DNA of 45,642 nucleotides, from NCBI RefSeq assembly GCF_002399615.1, contig NZ_DHDZ01000041.1, forward strand, positions 7,880-53,521, in the 5' to 3' direction. Shown one piece after another: positions 8,459 through 17,348 of this stretch (positions are counted from its first letter, which is position 1; every line of letters begins with the position of its first letter). The notes beneath the pieces are model-generated. The model made no database searches. It saw only the letters and a program-made list of their open reading frames with translations, and was not told the origin of the DNA. The DNA is from Pedobacter sp. UBA4863 (GTDB taxonomy: Bacteria; Bacteroidota; Bacteroidia; Sphingobacteriales; Sphingobacteriaceae). Position numbers and translations under genes: made by a program.

Positions 8459-8497
8459 AACAATAAACTTTTATTTCTTTTAAATTTTTTAATCTTG

Positions 8498-8568
8498 AGG
8501 TCGAGAGCGGATTCGAACCGCTGTACAAGGTTTTGCAGACCTCTGCCTAGCCACTCGGCCACTCGACC
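8498..8568 (-). tRNA. tRNA-Cys (GCA)
   Basis: 71 nt. The acceptor stem GGTCGAG/CTCGACC closes the cloverleaf. The anticodon stem GAGGT/ACCTT holds the loop CTGCAAA with anticodon GCA. The T arm contains GGTTCGAATCC. Discriminator base 73 is U, the known identity element of cysteine tRNAs. CCA is not encoded: the template continues CAA after U73. It is transcribed toward the 56-residue gene, with no terminator between them. Confidence 0.95.
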
Positions 8569-8584
8569 CTTGTTTTCAAGGTTG

Positions 8585-8615
8585 CAAAAATAACAATTAA
8601 AAGCAAGGTTGCAAA
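8585..8615 (-). promoter_or_regulatory. Promoter of tRNA-Cys
   Basis: On the minus strand, TTTG (8615-8612), a 19-base spacer and TATTTTTG (8592-8585). This is a perfect consensus, 17 bases upstream of the mature tRNA 5' end at 8568. Confidence 0.8.
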
Positions 8616-8686
8616 CTAATATGTAGAATTATTTTTACTTATATTATTTGGTTAACTGCCTATTCGCATAATCGTAAACTCTAAAC

Positions 8687-9430
8687 TTAAAACTGCCTGC
8701 TAATCTCGCTACAAAAAATAGCTGCCGATACCGCTACGTTTAAAGATTCTGCTTCGCCAAAACGAGGTATGGTAACGGGTACATTAATCTTTTCAATCAA
8801 TTCCTTGCCAATACCGTGCCCCTCGTTCCCCAATAAAATCAAGCCCTCCTTGCCCCAGTTGGTTTGGTATATATTTTTACCATTTAGTAAAGCACCATAA
8901 ATGGGTAATTTTACATCAGTTAAAAAACGGTTTAATGAAGTATAAACAACGTTAACCCTACACAGCGAGCCCATGGTAGCCTGTACAGTTTTAGGGTTAT
9001 AGGCTTCTACCGTATTTTCAGAGCAAATAATGTTTTTGATACCGAACCAATCGGCAGTACGTATAATAGTGCCCAAATTGCCCGGGTCTTGTACATCGTC
9101 CAATACCAATGAAAATTTATTCTTTAATAAAGTTAAGTTGATGTCTTGTGGAGCGGGGAGGTGTACTAAAGCCAGTATGCTTTGTGGTGTTTGTTGTGTA
9201 CTAATCTTTTGCAGTTCGGTTTCTGTTACTTCAAATAACCTTATATTTGCATTAACTTTAGGTAAAGCTGCCGATATTTTTGGGGTGTAGTAAATGCTAT
9301 GTGTCTGATAGTCAGATTTTAAAAATTCTACTGTAGATTTTATTCCCTCAATAATAAAAATTCCGTTTTCTTTACGGTACTTTTTTTGATGAAGCGATTT
9401 TATAAAACTGATTTGAGATTTTGAAAGCAT
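8687..9430 (-). CDS. TrmH/SpoU family RNA 2'-O-methyltransferase
   Basis: 247 residues. The N-terminal substrate-binding domain (MLSKSQISFIKSLHQKKYR, residues about 1-95) precedes a SPOUT domain with its three motifs: LDDVQDPGNLGTIIRTADWF (motif 1, with the catalytic Arg), LLGNEGHGI (motif 2) and IPRFGEAESLNVAVSAAIF (motif 3, the trefoil-knot SAM site). It should 2'-O-methylate a ribose in rRNA or tRNA; the exact target cannot be read from the sequence. Its start codon lies 10 bases inside the divergent tamL gene, so the two 5' ends overlap and each promoter must lie in the other gene. Confidence 0.93.
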   Translation of the reverse strand: MLSKSQISFIKSLHQKKYRKENGIFIIEGIKSTVEFLKSDYQTHSIYYTPKISAALPKVNANIRLFEVTETELQKISTQQTPQSILALVHLPAPQDINLTLLKNKFSLVLDDVQDPGNLGTIIRTADWFGIKNIICSENTVEAYNPKTVQATMGSLCRVNVVYTSLNRFLTDVKLPIYGALLNGKNIYQTNWGKEGLILLGNEGHGIGKELIEKINVPVTIPRFGEAESLNVAVSAAIFCSEISRQF

Positions 9431-11811
9431 ATACTAACAACAATAAACAGGACATTCAACTTCTTGCAATATTACTATTTATTCTTGTTTTTATAGCAGG
9501 GTGTGCGTCAACAAAATATATTGAAGATTATCAGGCTATTGTTAGAGATGTAAAGATTGATAGTATTGACAAAGCCTACGAAGAGGCAGCCTATTTATAT
9601 GTACAGAAAGATATTAAGCCCATAGAAGGGTTTGGTATTAATGTGGCCATTTATAATATTTTTAATACTAAAAATGGTAAATACCGAAAAACAAATATTA
9701 AACCTTTGGGTTCGCCACCACCAATATTAGACAGTACTTTGGTAGAAATATCTCGTGCCCAAATTGAGAAATTTCTAAAAAGTAAAGGCTTTTTTAATGC
9801 CAAGGTACAATCAGAAATAGCAGTTAAAAATAAAAAAGCAAAGCTAAAGTTTACTGCCAGCACGGGTGAGCCATTTATGATAAATAAAATTACCCGCGAA
9901 ATACCCGATGATTCTATTAAGTCGCTTTATTTAAGATCAAAAAATAAGTTTTCGCATCTTAGTGAGGGTATGCAGTACGATGAAGATTCACTTTCTTACG
10001 AAAGGGAAGAGATTTACCATTTAATGCGCCAAAATGGATATTACGATTTTGTAAGGCCGTACGTTAGGTTCGAACCAGATTCGAACCAAAACAATAACAA
10101 AGTAAAGGTTAACCTTATTATAGATAAGCCTATAGACAGTGCTCAAAAAGCGCATAAGAAATATAGAATTGGCGAAATAAATATTGTTATTGCGCCAAAT
10201 ACCGATGGTTTTACCGATTCGCTTAAGTTAAATAAGCAAATATTCAATGGTGTTCGTTTTACAGATTTATCAAAAAAGTTTAGGCGTAACCCTATTGTGC
10301 GGTATAATTTTATTAAGCAGGGCGATGGTTACAACATCACTAACGAAACACTTACTTACGATAGGCTTTACGAACTTAACCTGTTTAAAAACGTAAAAAT
10401 AGACTATTTAAAAGATAAGGATAGCGCAGACATCCTAAATCCAATAATTTTGCTTACGCCACAAAAAAGAATGAGCAATAGAATAGAGGGTGAAATACCT
10501 TTTAACAATGCTACAATTGGATTTACGCTAAGTAATACTTATACCAATAACAACTTTTTAAAAGGAGGCGAAAAATTTCAGCTTCAGGTTAAAGGTGGCT
10601 TGCAATCTAGGCTAGGCGTAGCTGGGAGCTCTATTTTTTCTGATATTTATCAACGAGATTTTTCTATTAGTGCAAGCTTAACTGTACCACGTATCATGGT
10701 TCCTTTTAGAATTCCGCTAATGGGTAAAAACGGAATTCCAACCACTACTTTTTCGTCGAGTTATTTGTATGCCCTGCAAAAAGACGTTTCCGTTAGGCGT
10801 ATTTTTATTAACTATATTACCTACGATTGGTTCGAAACAAAATCTAAATTTCACTCTTTTACGCCTTTAAATTTCGAGTACAGGTTTGGTACCTTGGCCT
10901 CTAATATAGATGAAAACACTTTGTTAAATAATTTATATTACACCGCGTTATTGGCCCGAAAAGACTTTACTTTAGGCACCAAATATGCTTTTGTGCTAAA
11001 TGCCGATAAACTATTGCAGAAAGCAAATTTCTTATATTTTAGAGGAAATATAGAAAGTGCAGGCAACTTATTGCAGCTTGCCAATACTACTTTGGGACGT
11101 AAGCACGATCCCGCAAATGGAGATTTTGGCACTATTTTGGGTTTGCCATTTAATCAGTATGTACGGCCCGAAATAGATTTACGTTGGTATAAAAAACTAA
11201 GTGGAGAAAATCAATTTGTGGCCAGAATTAATGCAGGGGTGGGCTATGCCTACGGCAACTCTACCTTTATTCCCTTCGAAAAGTTTTTTTATGCCGGAGG
11301 TTCTAGCGGCGTTAGAGCTTGGCAGGCACGAACATTGGGGCCAGGCAACTACAATAGAGATGTTATTGAAACAGAAGAAGCTAGAAAAGTATCTTATGGT
11401 ATCGACCAACTAGGCGAAATGCGCATAGAAGCCAATTTAGAATATCGATTTTTGTTGGCTCGTAAATTTTTTGGCGGTAAGTTAAACGGAGCCACCTTTT
11501 TAGATGCAGGTAACGTATGGAATGTGGCACCCGGTAATCCGCAACCGCAAACTTATTTCAAATTTGATAAATTGGCCGATCAAATAGCGCTGGGTACAGG
11601 CTTAGGTTTTAGGTACGATGTGCAGTTTTTTGTGTTCCGGTTCGATGTGGGGTTAAAAATTAAAGATCCACAGTTTGTGGGCGGCGAGCAATGGGTAATT
11701 GGGAAGTTTATTAATGGCGGCAAGGCTTTTAAATCAAATTACTTTGTTACGCACAGTCCCGATAGGTACCGTTTCTTACAGTATAATTTTGGTATTGGAA
11801 TGCCTTTTTAA
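9421..11811 (+). CDS. tamL: TamL-type Omp85 lipoprotein (BamA/TamA family)
   Basis: 796 residues. It is a lipid-anchored Omp85 protein with lipobox LVFIAGC (Cys28), POTRA-like repeats over about residues 60-340, and a C-terminal 16-strand-type barrel ending in Phe (FGIGMPF) with the surface-antigen motif GGSSGVRAWQARTLGPG. In Bacteroidota this lipoprotein version of TamA is called TamL and works with a TamB-like partner in outer-membrane assembly; no tamB is adjacent here. The start is TTG at 9421: an in-frame stop lies at 9409-9411 and there is no ATG before the lipobox. The 5' end overlaps the divergent TrmH-family gene by 10 bases. Confidence 0.9.
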   Translation: MKAYTNNNKQDIQLLAILLFILVFIAGCASTKYIEDYQAIVRDVKIDSIDKAYEEAAYLYVQKDIKPIEGFGINVAIYNIFNTKNGKYRKTNIKPLGSPPPILDSTLVEISRAQIEKFLKSKGFFNAKVQSEIAVKNKKAKLKFTASTGEPFMINKITREIPDDSIKSLYLRSKNKFSHLSEGMQYDEDSLSYEREEIYHLMRQNGYYDFVRPYVRFEPDSNQNNNKVKVNLIIDKPIDSAQKAHKKYRIGEINIVIAPNTDGFTDSLKLNKQIFNGVRFTDLSKKFRRNPIVRYNFIKQGDGYNITNETLTYDRLYELNLFKNVKIDYLKDKDSADILNPIILLTPQKRMSNRIEGEIPFNNATIGFTLSNTYTNNNFLKGGEKFQLQVKGGLQSRLGVAGSSIFSDIYQRDFSISASLTVPRIMVPFRIPLMGKNGIPTTTFSSSYLYALQKDVSVRRIFINYITYDWFETKSKFHSFTPLNFEYRFGTLASNIDENTLLNNLYYTALLARKDFTLGTKYAFVLNADKLLQKANFLYFRGNIESAGNLLQLANTTLGRKHDPANGDFGTILGLPFNQYVRPEIDLRWYKKLSGENQFVARINAGVGYAYGNSTFIPFEKFFYAGGSSGVRAWQARTLGPGNYNRDVIETEEARKVSYGIDQLGEMRIEANLEYRFLLARKFFGGKLNGATFLDAGNVWNVAPGNPQPQTYFKFDKLADQIALGTGLGFRYDVQFFVFRFDVGLKIKDPQFVGGEQWVIGKFINGGKAFKSNYFVTHSPDRYRFLQYNFGIGMPF
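9438..9469 (-). promoter_or_regulatory. Possible promoter of the TrmH-family gene, inside tamL
   Basis: On the minus strand, TTG (9469-9467), a 21-base spacer and TATTGTTG (9445-9438), one mismatch from TAnnTTTG, 8 bases before the ATG at 9430. It lies in the first codons of tamL. Confidence 0.42.
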
Positions 11812-11823
11812 CCAGTGATAACT

Positions 11824-12351
11824 CTATATCAGGTTCTTCAAATAATCAAATATCGTTTCGAAATAGGTGCCAATGTTTAAGCCTTTATTGTAGCCAAAGA
11901 AAAAGAAAATCAACAGCAGTATTACCGCCATGTAAATAAACTTCTTGAAGGCAAAAGCCAATACAATAACAATTAGCGGCACAATGATGAAGAAAATTCT
12001 GCTAATGGTAATAGGGCTTAAATTACCATCTTTTTTATAAATATACATCAGCTTACTGTGCGTGCCATTGTCGTTCTGATGCTTAATGTATATAAAGGTA
12101 GATTTATCTATGGCAAGTGGAACAATGGCCACACCATTACTAAAGTTCAGTTCTTGTGTAAAACCGCTCACACTAAAAGTATAAGAACCATTAATGGTTT
12201 CTATGGGGTTTTCTAAGCTATCGGTAGCTATAATAGCTATTTTGCTATTCTTTAGTAAACTTTCTTTAACTATAAAGTTATTAATACCTGTAGCTTGGCC
12301 ATAACTTAGGCCTGATGATAGTAATAAACAAATAAAAACGGCTAATCTCAT
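11824..12351 (-). CDS. Membrane protein of unknown function, cotranscribed with the patatin gene
   Basis: 175 residues with a signal peptide (LAVFICLLLSSGLSYG), a middle beta-rich domain of about 95 residues (for example NGSYTFSVSGFTQELNF), and two closely spaced C-terminal hydrophobic segments (IFFIIVPLIVIVLAFAF and FIYMAVILLLIFFFFGY). The predicted layout is a periplasmic domain tethered to the inner membrane. It starts one base after the stop of the patatin-barrel gene, so it is translated from the same mRNA. I do not recognise a family. A role linked to the phospholipase is inference from the context only. Confidence 0.78.
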   Translation of the reverse strand: MRLAVFICLLLSSGLSYGQATGINNFIVKESLLKNSKIAIIATDSLENPIETINGSYTFSVSGFTQELNFSNGVAIVPLAIDKSTFIYIKHQNDNGTHSKLMYIYKKDGNLSPITISRIFFIIVPLIVIVLAFAFKKFIYMAVILLLIFFFFGYNKGLNIGTYFETIFDYLKNLI

Positions 12352-12352
12352 C

Positions 12353-14668
12353 TTATTCTAAAGATCTTTTATTGTAAATTAAATAACCGATGTGTAAAAG
12401 CACCCCATGTCGGTGTTTGGCTTCATCGTATAAATTATAACTTAAACTAATTGGCCCCAATGGAGATTGATAAACTAGCCCGGCTGTACCGGCATAATGC
12501 CATTTGCTAAAAGTGTCTTCAAAACCTACCTGTTGGGTGTTAATTTTTTTAAATTCCTGATAGGGTAAAAATACATAGCTTTCTACACGTAAATCAAATT
12601 TTTTATGAATATTAATAATATTTTTAATTCCGCCTGTAGCATAGTTAAATGCCCTAAAGTTTTCCAGAAATGTAGAACGGCTATCTTGTAGCGGATAGAA
12701 GGTGGGCGATGCCAATAAGGTTGCATGAAAATTGCTGAAAAGTGGCTGGTTTGAAACCACCGCTTCTGCCAAATAACCCAGGGTGTAGGTTTTGGTATGC
12801 AAAACATAGTTCTCGTAGCTAAACTTGGCATGAAACCATTGCCTTAAATTTCTTGACCACGGTGGTGCAGTTGTTAAGCCTAACTGGTTAGCCTGAATAT
12901 TACCTGCATAATAGTTTTCTTTGCCAGAAGTGTAATTTACACTAAAAAGCAGGTGCTGCCCTCTAGTTGGATATTGCTTCCTGTTCAGTGAGTTTTTTTC
13001 AAAGCTGAGGCTAGTTCTAAACCCGTTAAAGATGGTCTTGTCCAGCAGGTCGCCAACAACAAAAGTTCCGGTAGGGCTGTAATTATCGCTATTGTTGATA
13101 AATGAAGAGCTTAGTATAATTCGTGCATTTCGATTTAGAGGTAGGCCAAATTTTAAATCAATTTTACGGTCGGCTTGGTCTATATAGGTTGGCGATGGGT
13201 TTTCTACAAATATTTTACTGGTATTGTAATAGTTCCAATTGTTGTAGGTGAGTTCTGCGGCTAAAAACACAGGCAGTTTAGTAGGGAAATCTATTCTGCC
13301 TCCAAGCTGTGCCGATTCGTAAAAACGTCCCGAATAAAAATTAGAAGAAAAAGTATAGGCTTTTCTGTTAAGGTAATTGTATTGTATGCCTAAAAATACA
13401 TTGCTAATGGGGCGTGTAGAAATATTGCCGCCAAAGTCTATTTTTAAGGCCTTTTTAGGCTGTGCCACTACTTCAAAAATGTAGCTATCGGTATGGGTAT
13501 TATAGCTAATTTTAGGATATATAGCCTCAAAAACCTCATCGGCAACCAATTTGTAATAACCTTTTTTAATATCGTCCAAATCAAAAGTTTTACTGTTGCT
13601 TTTAAAAAGACGTTCTACATATTTCCGTTGTTGCGAGTTTACTCCAGTTACCGATACGCTGCTAAAAATCAGCGCTGCTTTTTTGGTGTTAAAGTCCAAT
13701 CGTTTTTGAAGTATTTCTTTGGCTGTAACTCTTCTGTTAACCCTAGCTTTAATTTTGTCCATTTCTGCCATGGTAGCATCATAGCCCTGTTTAATCAGCT
13801 CTGCTACGGGTAAAAAGTTGGTAGAACTAAAATTGGTAAGATCTGGCGCTATGTACACCCCGTTTTCGCCAACTAAGGTAGAATCAGATTTTGCCAAAAA
13901 CATATAAATCAAGAATCGGTTCAATAGCCTGTCATCATCTTTGGGGTACTCATTAAAGGTTTTTGAAGAAACGTTGGCGCCTATAATAAAATCGGGCTTA
14001 AATTCTTTCGTCATCACATCGGCAGGAAAGTTGTTATAGATGCCGCCGTCAAACACAAACTTGTCGTCTAACCTTATTGGCCGATAAATAAAAGGAACGG
14101 TCATGCTGGCCCTAACGGCTTCGGCCAAACTTCCATTGCTCACTACAATACTCTTTTGCGATAAAATATCGGAAGCCATACAACGAAAAGGGACAAGCAA
14201 ATTGTTGAAATTGTCTTTGGCAACTGCCGATGCTTGCGAAAAAAGCTCTAGCAAGGCAAAATTTAAAGGTATGTCATTAATTAAGTTGGGCCTAAAGCTA
14301 AGTCGTAAACTCGTATCGATGGCCATTTTTGCAGTTATTGCCGATGGATTTGATGTAGATTTCTGGAAGTAGAAATTATAGTCGCTTTGGTAACGCCCGT
14401 TTACCCAGTTTTGAAAGTTGTTGCTCAAGGCAATTTTTTCAATTTGTTGGGGCGAATAGCCTGCTGCGTACATGGCGCCAACAATAGCGCCCATTGAAGT
14501 GCCCGTAATGTAATCTATCGGGATATTGTTTTCTTCTAGGGCTTTTAAGGTACCAATATGCGCCAAGCCTTTTGCCCCACCACCACTAAAAACTAAACCA
14601 ACTTTTTGTGCATTAAGTGGCGAAACGGCGCATATAAGTAATATTATAATTAATAGCTTACGGAACAT
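12353..14668 (-). CDS. Patatin-like phospholipase with C-terminal outer-membrane barrel
   Basis: 771 residues: a Sec signal peptide (ending PLNA), a patatin domain at about 22-300, a POTRA-like linker, and an Omp85/surface-antigen barrel to the C-terminus. The catalytic dyad is visible: the oxyanion loop SGGGAKGLAHIG, nucleophile Ser58 in GTSMG, and Asp207 in VFDGGIYNNFP. This is the architecture of type Vd autotransporters such as PlpD, in which the barrel exports or displays a lipase. Whether the patatin domain is on the surface or in the periplasm cannot be told. It is followed after one base by a small membrane protein gene. Confidence 0.93.
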   Translation of the reverse strand: MFRKLLIIILLICAVSPLNAQKVGLVFSGGGAKGLAHIGTLKALEENNIPIDYITGTSMGAIVGAMYAAGYSPQQIEKIALSNNFQNWVNGRYQSDYNFYFQKSTSNPSAITAKMAIDTSLRLSFRPNLINDIPLNFALLELFSQASAVAKDNFNNLLVPFRCMASDILSQKSIVVSNGSLAEAVRASMTVPFIYRPIRLDDKFVFDGGIYNNFPADVMTKEFKPDFIIGANVSSKTFNEYPKDDDRLLNRFLIYMFLAKSDSTLVGENGVYIAPDLTNFSSTNFLPVAELIKQGYDATMAEMDKIKARVNRRVTAKEILQKRLDFNTKKAALIFSSVSVTGVNSQQRKYVERLFKSNSKTFDLDDIKKGYYKLVADEVFEAIYPKISYNTHTDSYIFEVVAQPKKALKIDFGGNISTRPISNVFLGIQYNYLNRKAYTFSSNFYSGRFYESAQLGGRIDFPTKLPVFLAAELTYNNWNYYNTSKIFVENPSPTYIDQADRKIDLKFGLPLNRNARIILSSSFINNSDNYSPTGTFVVGDLLDKTIFNGFRTSLSFEKNSLNRKQYPTRGQHLLFSVNYTSGKENYYAGNIQANQLGLTTAPPWSRNLRQWFHAKFSYENYVLHTKTYTLGYLAEAVVSNQPLFSNFHATLLASPTFYPLQDSRSTFLENFRAFNYATGGIKNIINIHKKFDLRVESYVFLPYQEFKKINTQQVGFEDTFSKWHYAGTAGLVYQSPLGPISLSYNLYDEAKHRHGVLLHIGYLIYNKRSLE

Positions 14669-14908
14669 TCCATATAAATGTACCTATTTTTTTGATTTTA
14701 AGAAACTGTTTAAGTTTTAATGGAGCATAAGTGGCTAGCATTGTACTTGGTTATTGGTATTTGGCCCAGTAGCAAAGCCAAAAGAAATACAGTTTTGCAG
14801 TTAAAAGGAAATACATTAGAATTTATAATCAAAAAAAATAATTGTTAGCTATTTGTAAGACTTTTTTTTAGTCTCAGTTCTCCTATCTCGATAATCACAT
14901 CTAATTCA

Positions 14909-14916
14909 TATCTTTG
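14909..14916 (+). promoter_or_regulatory. -7 element of mtaB
   Basis: TATCTTTG is a full match to TAnnTTTG, 13 bases before the mtaB ATG. I see no clear -33 TTG at 17-21 bases upstream. Confidence 0.55.
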
Positions 14917-14928
14917 CATCCTTAAAGA

Positions 14929-16251
14929 ATGAAAAAAGTAGCTTTTTATACCCTCGGCTGTAAGCTGAATTTCTCTGAAACCTCAACAATAGGTAGGCTG
15001 TTTACCGATGCAGGCTACAGCGTAGTAGAATTTACCGATGCGGCAGACGTTTACGTCATCAATACCTGTTCTGTAACCGATCATGCAGATAAAAAATGTA
15101 GAAAGGTAGTGAAGGAAGCGCTTAAATATTCTCCAAATGCTTACGTTACCATTGTAGGTTGTTATGCGCAGCTAAAACCACAAGAAATTGCCGAAATAGA
15201 GGGGGTAGATATGGTTTTGGGCGCTGCCGAAAAATTTAGGATTGTAGAGTTTATTACCGATTTAACCAAGCAGCCCAAAGCGGTGGTACACCAGCAAGAT
15301 ATTGAAAAAGTAAACCATAATTTTATTGCCGCTTATTCTATTGGCGATAGGACCCGTACTTTCTTGAAAGTTCAGGATGGTTGCGATTACCCATGTACCT
15401 ATTGCACCATTCCTTTAGCTCGTGGCGGTAGCCGTAGCGATACCATCGAAAATGTGTTACAAAAAGCACAGCAAATTGCCGCAAGTGGGGTGAAAGAGAT
15501 TGTACTTACCGGGGTAAACCTTGGCGATTTTGGTATCAGGGAAGGTGAACGTGAAGATCGTTTTTTTGATTTGGTGAAAGCTTTAGATGAAGTAGAAGGA
15601 ATTGAAAGAATTCGCATCTCGTCTATAGAACCTAATTTGCTGAGTAATGATATTATTGAATTTGTGGCCACTTCAAAACGGTTTGTGCCGCATTTTCATA
15701 TTCCGCTACAATCTGGATCTAACAAGATTTTGGGTTTAATGAAACGCCGTTACCAGCGTGAACTATATGTAGATAGGGTAGCGAAAATTAAAGAACTAAT
15801 GCCTAACTGTTGTATTGGAGTAGATGTAATTGTAGGCTTTCCGGGCGAAACGCAAGAAGATTTCTTAACTACTTACGAGTTCTTGAACGGATTGGAGGTT
15901 TCTTATCTACATGTATTTACTTACTCGGAGCGTGAGCAAACCGAAGCCGCTGTAATGAAGGGTAAAGTTGCTGGTAGCACCCGTTTTGAGCGTAATAAAA
16001 TGCTCCATATCCTGTCCGATAAGAAAAGAAGAGCTTTTTACCAATCACAAATTGGCACCGAAGCACAGGTATTGTTTGAAGACGACCAGAAAAATGGTTT
16101 TATGCACGGCTTTACCAAAAACTATGTAAAAGTTAAAGCAAAATACGATCCCTTAATGGTTAATGAGCTTAAGAACGTAAAATTAGTTGAGCTTACCGCA
16201 GATGGCGAAGTAGAAGTTGCCGAGCTAGAAACTGTTTACGCACATCATTAA
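14929..16251 (+). CDS. mtaB: tRNA t6A37 methylthiotransferase MtaB
   Basis: 440 residues, radical-SAM methylthiotransferase that converts t6A37 to ms2t6A37 in tRNAs reading ANN codons. The N-terminal UPF0004 domain carries the three auxiliary cluster cysteines (TLGCKLNFSE, NTCSVT, VGCYAQ). The radical-SAM motif is CDYPCTYCTIPLARGGSRS. A C-terminal TRAM-type RNA-binding domain follows at about residues 370-430. TLGCKLN and ARGGSRS fit the MtaB/e-MtaB group rather than MiaB or RimO. It stands alone on the plus strand. tsaB, whose product helps make the t6A substrate, lies 1.1 kb downstream. Confidence 0.95.
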   Translation: MKKVAFYTLGCKLNFSETSTIGRLFTDAGYSVVEFTDAADVYVINTCSVTDHADKKCRKVVKEALKYSPNAYVTIVGCYAQLKPQEIAEIEGVDMVLGAAEKFRIVEFITDLTKQPKAVVHQQDIEKVNHNFIAAYSIGDRTRTFLKVQDGCDYPCTYCTIPLARGGSRSDTIENVLQKAQQIAASGVKEIVLTGVNLGDFGIREGEREDRFFDLVKALDEVEGIERIRISSIEPNLLSNDIIEFVATSKRFVPHFHIPLQSGSNKILGLMKRRYQRELYVDRVAKIKELMPNCCIGVDVIVGFPGETQEDFLTTYEFLNGLEVSYLHVFTYSEREQTEAAVMKGKVAGSTRFERNKMLHILSDKKRRAFYQSQIGTEAQVLFEDDQKNGFMHGFTKNYVKVKAKYDPLMVNELKNVKLVELTADGEVEVAELETVYAHH

Positions 16252-16400
16252 ACTTAAGGAGTTTACGCATACGATTGAACATGATGGGGCAGCTCATTGC
16301 GGTTTTTGAAAAATAAACAGAAATATAGTGGCCAATAAAGGAACTATGCTAAGCTAATAATTGCTATCTTTGATTTTATTAAAAATAAAGCGGTTAGTTG

Positions 16401-16431
16401 TTGCATTTTTGAAATAATCACTTTATATTTG
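16401..16431 (+). promoter_or_regulatory. Promoter of the rpmH-rnpA-yidD operon
   Basis: TTG at 16401-16403, a 20-base spacer, then TATATTTG at 16424-16431, a perfect -7 element. It leaves about 35 bases of leader before rpmH. Confidence 0.75.
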
Positions 16432-16472
16432 CACCTCTTATTTAAAAACTCTAGTTAAGATATTATATTGTT

Positions 16473-16631
16473 ATGAAAAGAACTTTCCAACCTTCGCAAA
16501 GAAAGAGAAGAAACAAACATGGCTTCCGCGAAAGAATGGCTACAGCTAACGGTAGAAGAGTATTAGCATCTCGCCGTGCAAAAGGAAGAAAAAGATTGAC
16601 CGTTTCTGACGAGCGTCGTCATAAAGCATAA
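16473..16631 (+). CDS. rpmH: 50S ribosomal protein bL34
   Basis: 52 residues, normal length for bL34. The sequence MKRTFQPSQRKRRNKHGFR, then ATANGRRVLASRRAKGRKRL, is the family signature almost unchanged. bL34 sits in the large subunit near the exit tunnel. It has a strong promoter and is followed after 64 bases by rnpA, the arrangement conserved in most bacteria. No dnaA is next to it here, as is usual for Bacteroidota. Confidence 0.97.
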   Translation: MKRTFQPSQRKRRNKHGFRERMATANGRRVLASRRAKGRKRLTVSDERRHKA

Positions 16632-16695
16632 TTTTTGATTGCCACCTGTTAAGGTGAGAGCAGCAATTAATTTCCTGCATTTAGCAATCAAAAAG

Positions 16696-17088
16696 ATGAA
16701 TAAATTTTTTAAAGAAGAGCGTTTATGTAGCAAAAAGTCGTTAGACTTGCTATTCAAAAAAGGCTCTTCTTTTTTATTATATCCTTATAGGGCAACTTTT
16801 ATTTTCGATGCCCAACCTCACAAGTTTCCCGCTCAGGTAGTTATTAATGTAGCTAAAAAGCGCTATAAGCATGCTAACGACCGAAATTTAATTAAGCGTC
16901 GTACCCGAGAAGCGTATCGCCTGCAAAAGCAAATTTTATTATATGAGCCCTTGGCCAACAAAGAAGAACTGCTATTGCTGAGCCTACAATATGTAGGAAA
17001 AGAAATTTACCCCTACGCTTTCTTAGAAAAAAGATTGGCCCAACTGTTTAAGAAGCTATTAACGCAAATTAACAATGAAAATAATTAA
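16696..17088 (+). CDS. rnpA: Ribonuclease P protein component
   Basis: 130 residues. The protein subunit of RNase P helps the catalytic RNA bind pre-tRNA and trim its 5' leader. The family motif is present: INVAKKRYKHANDRNLIKR followed by RTREAYR, with the basic RNR-like groove. I start it at the ATG at 16696, giving MNKFFKEERL, the usual N-terminus. The frame stays open upstream to a TTG at 16639, but that adds 19 residues not seen in the family. It overlaps yidD by 14 bases. Confidence 0.95.
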   Translation: MNKFFKEERLCSKKSLDLLFKKGSSFLLYPYRATFIFDAQPHKFPAQVVINVAKKRYKHANDRNLIKRRTREAYRLQKQILLYEPLANKEELLLLSLQYVGKEIYPYAFLEKRLAQLFKKLLTQINNENN

Positions 17089-17305
17089 ACTATTGTTTTC
17101 GTGGCTATTTTTAGGGCTCATTAAATTATATCAATGGTTGCTTTCTCCACTATTGGGACCTAGTTGTAGGTACACGCCCACTTGTTCGCAGTATGGGGTA
17201 GAAGCAATTAAGAAATATGGCCCATTTAAAGGCGGCTGGCTAACAATAAAACGTATTGGCCGCTGTCATCCTTGGGGTGGCCATGGCCACGATCCTGTGC
17301 CTTAA
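17075..17305 (+). CDS. yidD: Membrane protein insertion efficiency factor YidD
   Basis: 76 residues with an amphipathic N-terminal helix (IKLLFSWLFLGLIKLYQWL) and the family core SPLLGPSCRYTPTCSQYGVE with three Cys, then GRCHPWGGHGHDPVP. YidD assists YidC-dependent membrane insertion at the inner face of the cytoplasmic membrane. It overlaps the end of rnpA by 14 bases, so it is probably translationally coupled, as in most genomes. yidC is not in the window. Confidence 0.95.
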   Translation: MKIIKLLFSWLFLGLIKLYQWLLSPLLGPSCRYTPTCSQYGVEAIKKYGPFKGGWLTIKRIGRCHPWGGHGHDPVP

Positions 17306-17310
17306 ATTTA

Positions 17311-17348
17311 AAAGTTAAAAGTTGAAAACGGATTAAACTTTTAACTTT
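17311..17348. repeat. 13-bp perfect inverted repeat containing the tsaB promoter
   Basis: AAAGTTAAAAGTT (17311-17323) and AACTTTTAACTTT (17336-17348) are exact reverse complements with a 12-base loop. The right arm supplies most of the -7 box TAACTTTG of tsaB. There is no T-run after it, so it is a weak terminator candidate for yidD. Each arm is itself a near tandem repeat of AAAGTTA/TAACTTT. Confidence 0.6.

Noticed and set aside
11197..11413. Opposed 70-residue frames inside tamL
   Set aside because: Both lie in the barrel domain coding region with no homology-like motif.
14669..14928. RNA gene or riboswitch upstream of mtaB
   Set aside because: AT-rich with only short weak hairpins and no conserved motif; only the -7 element at 14909 is supported.
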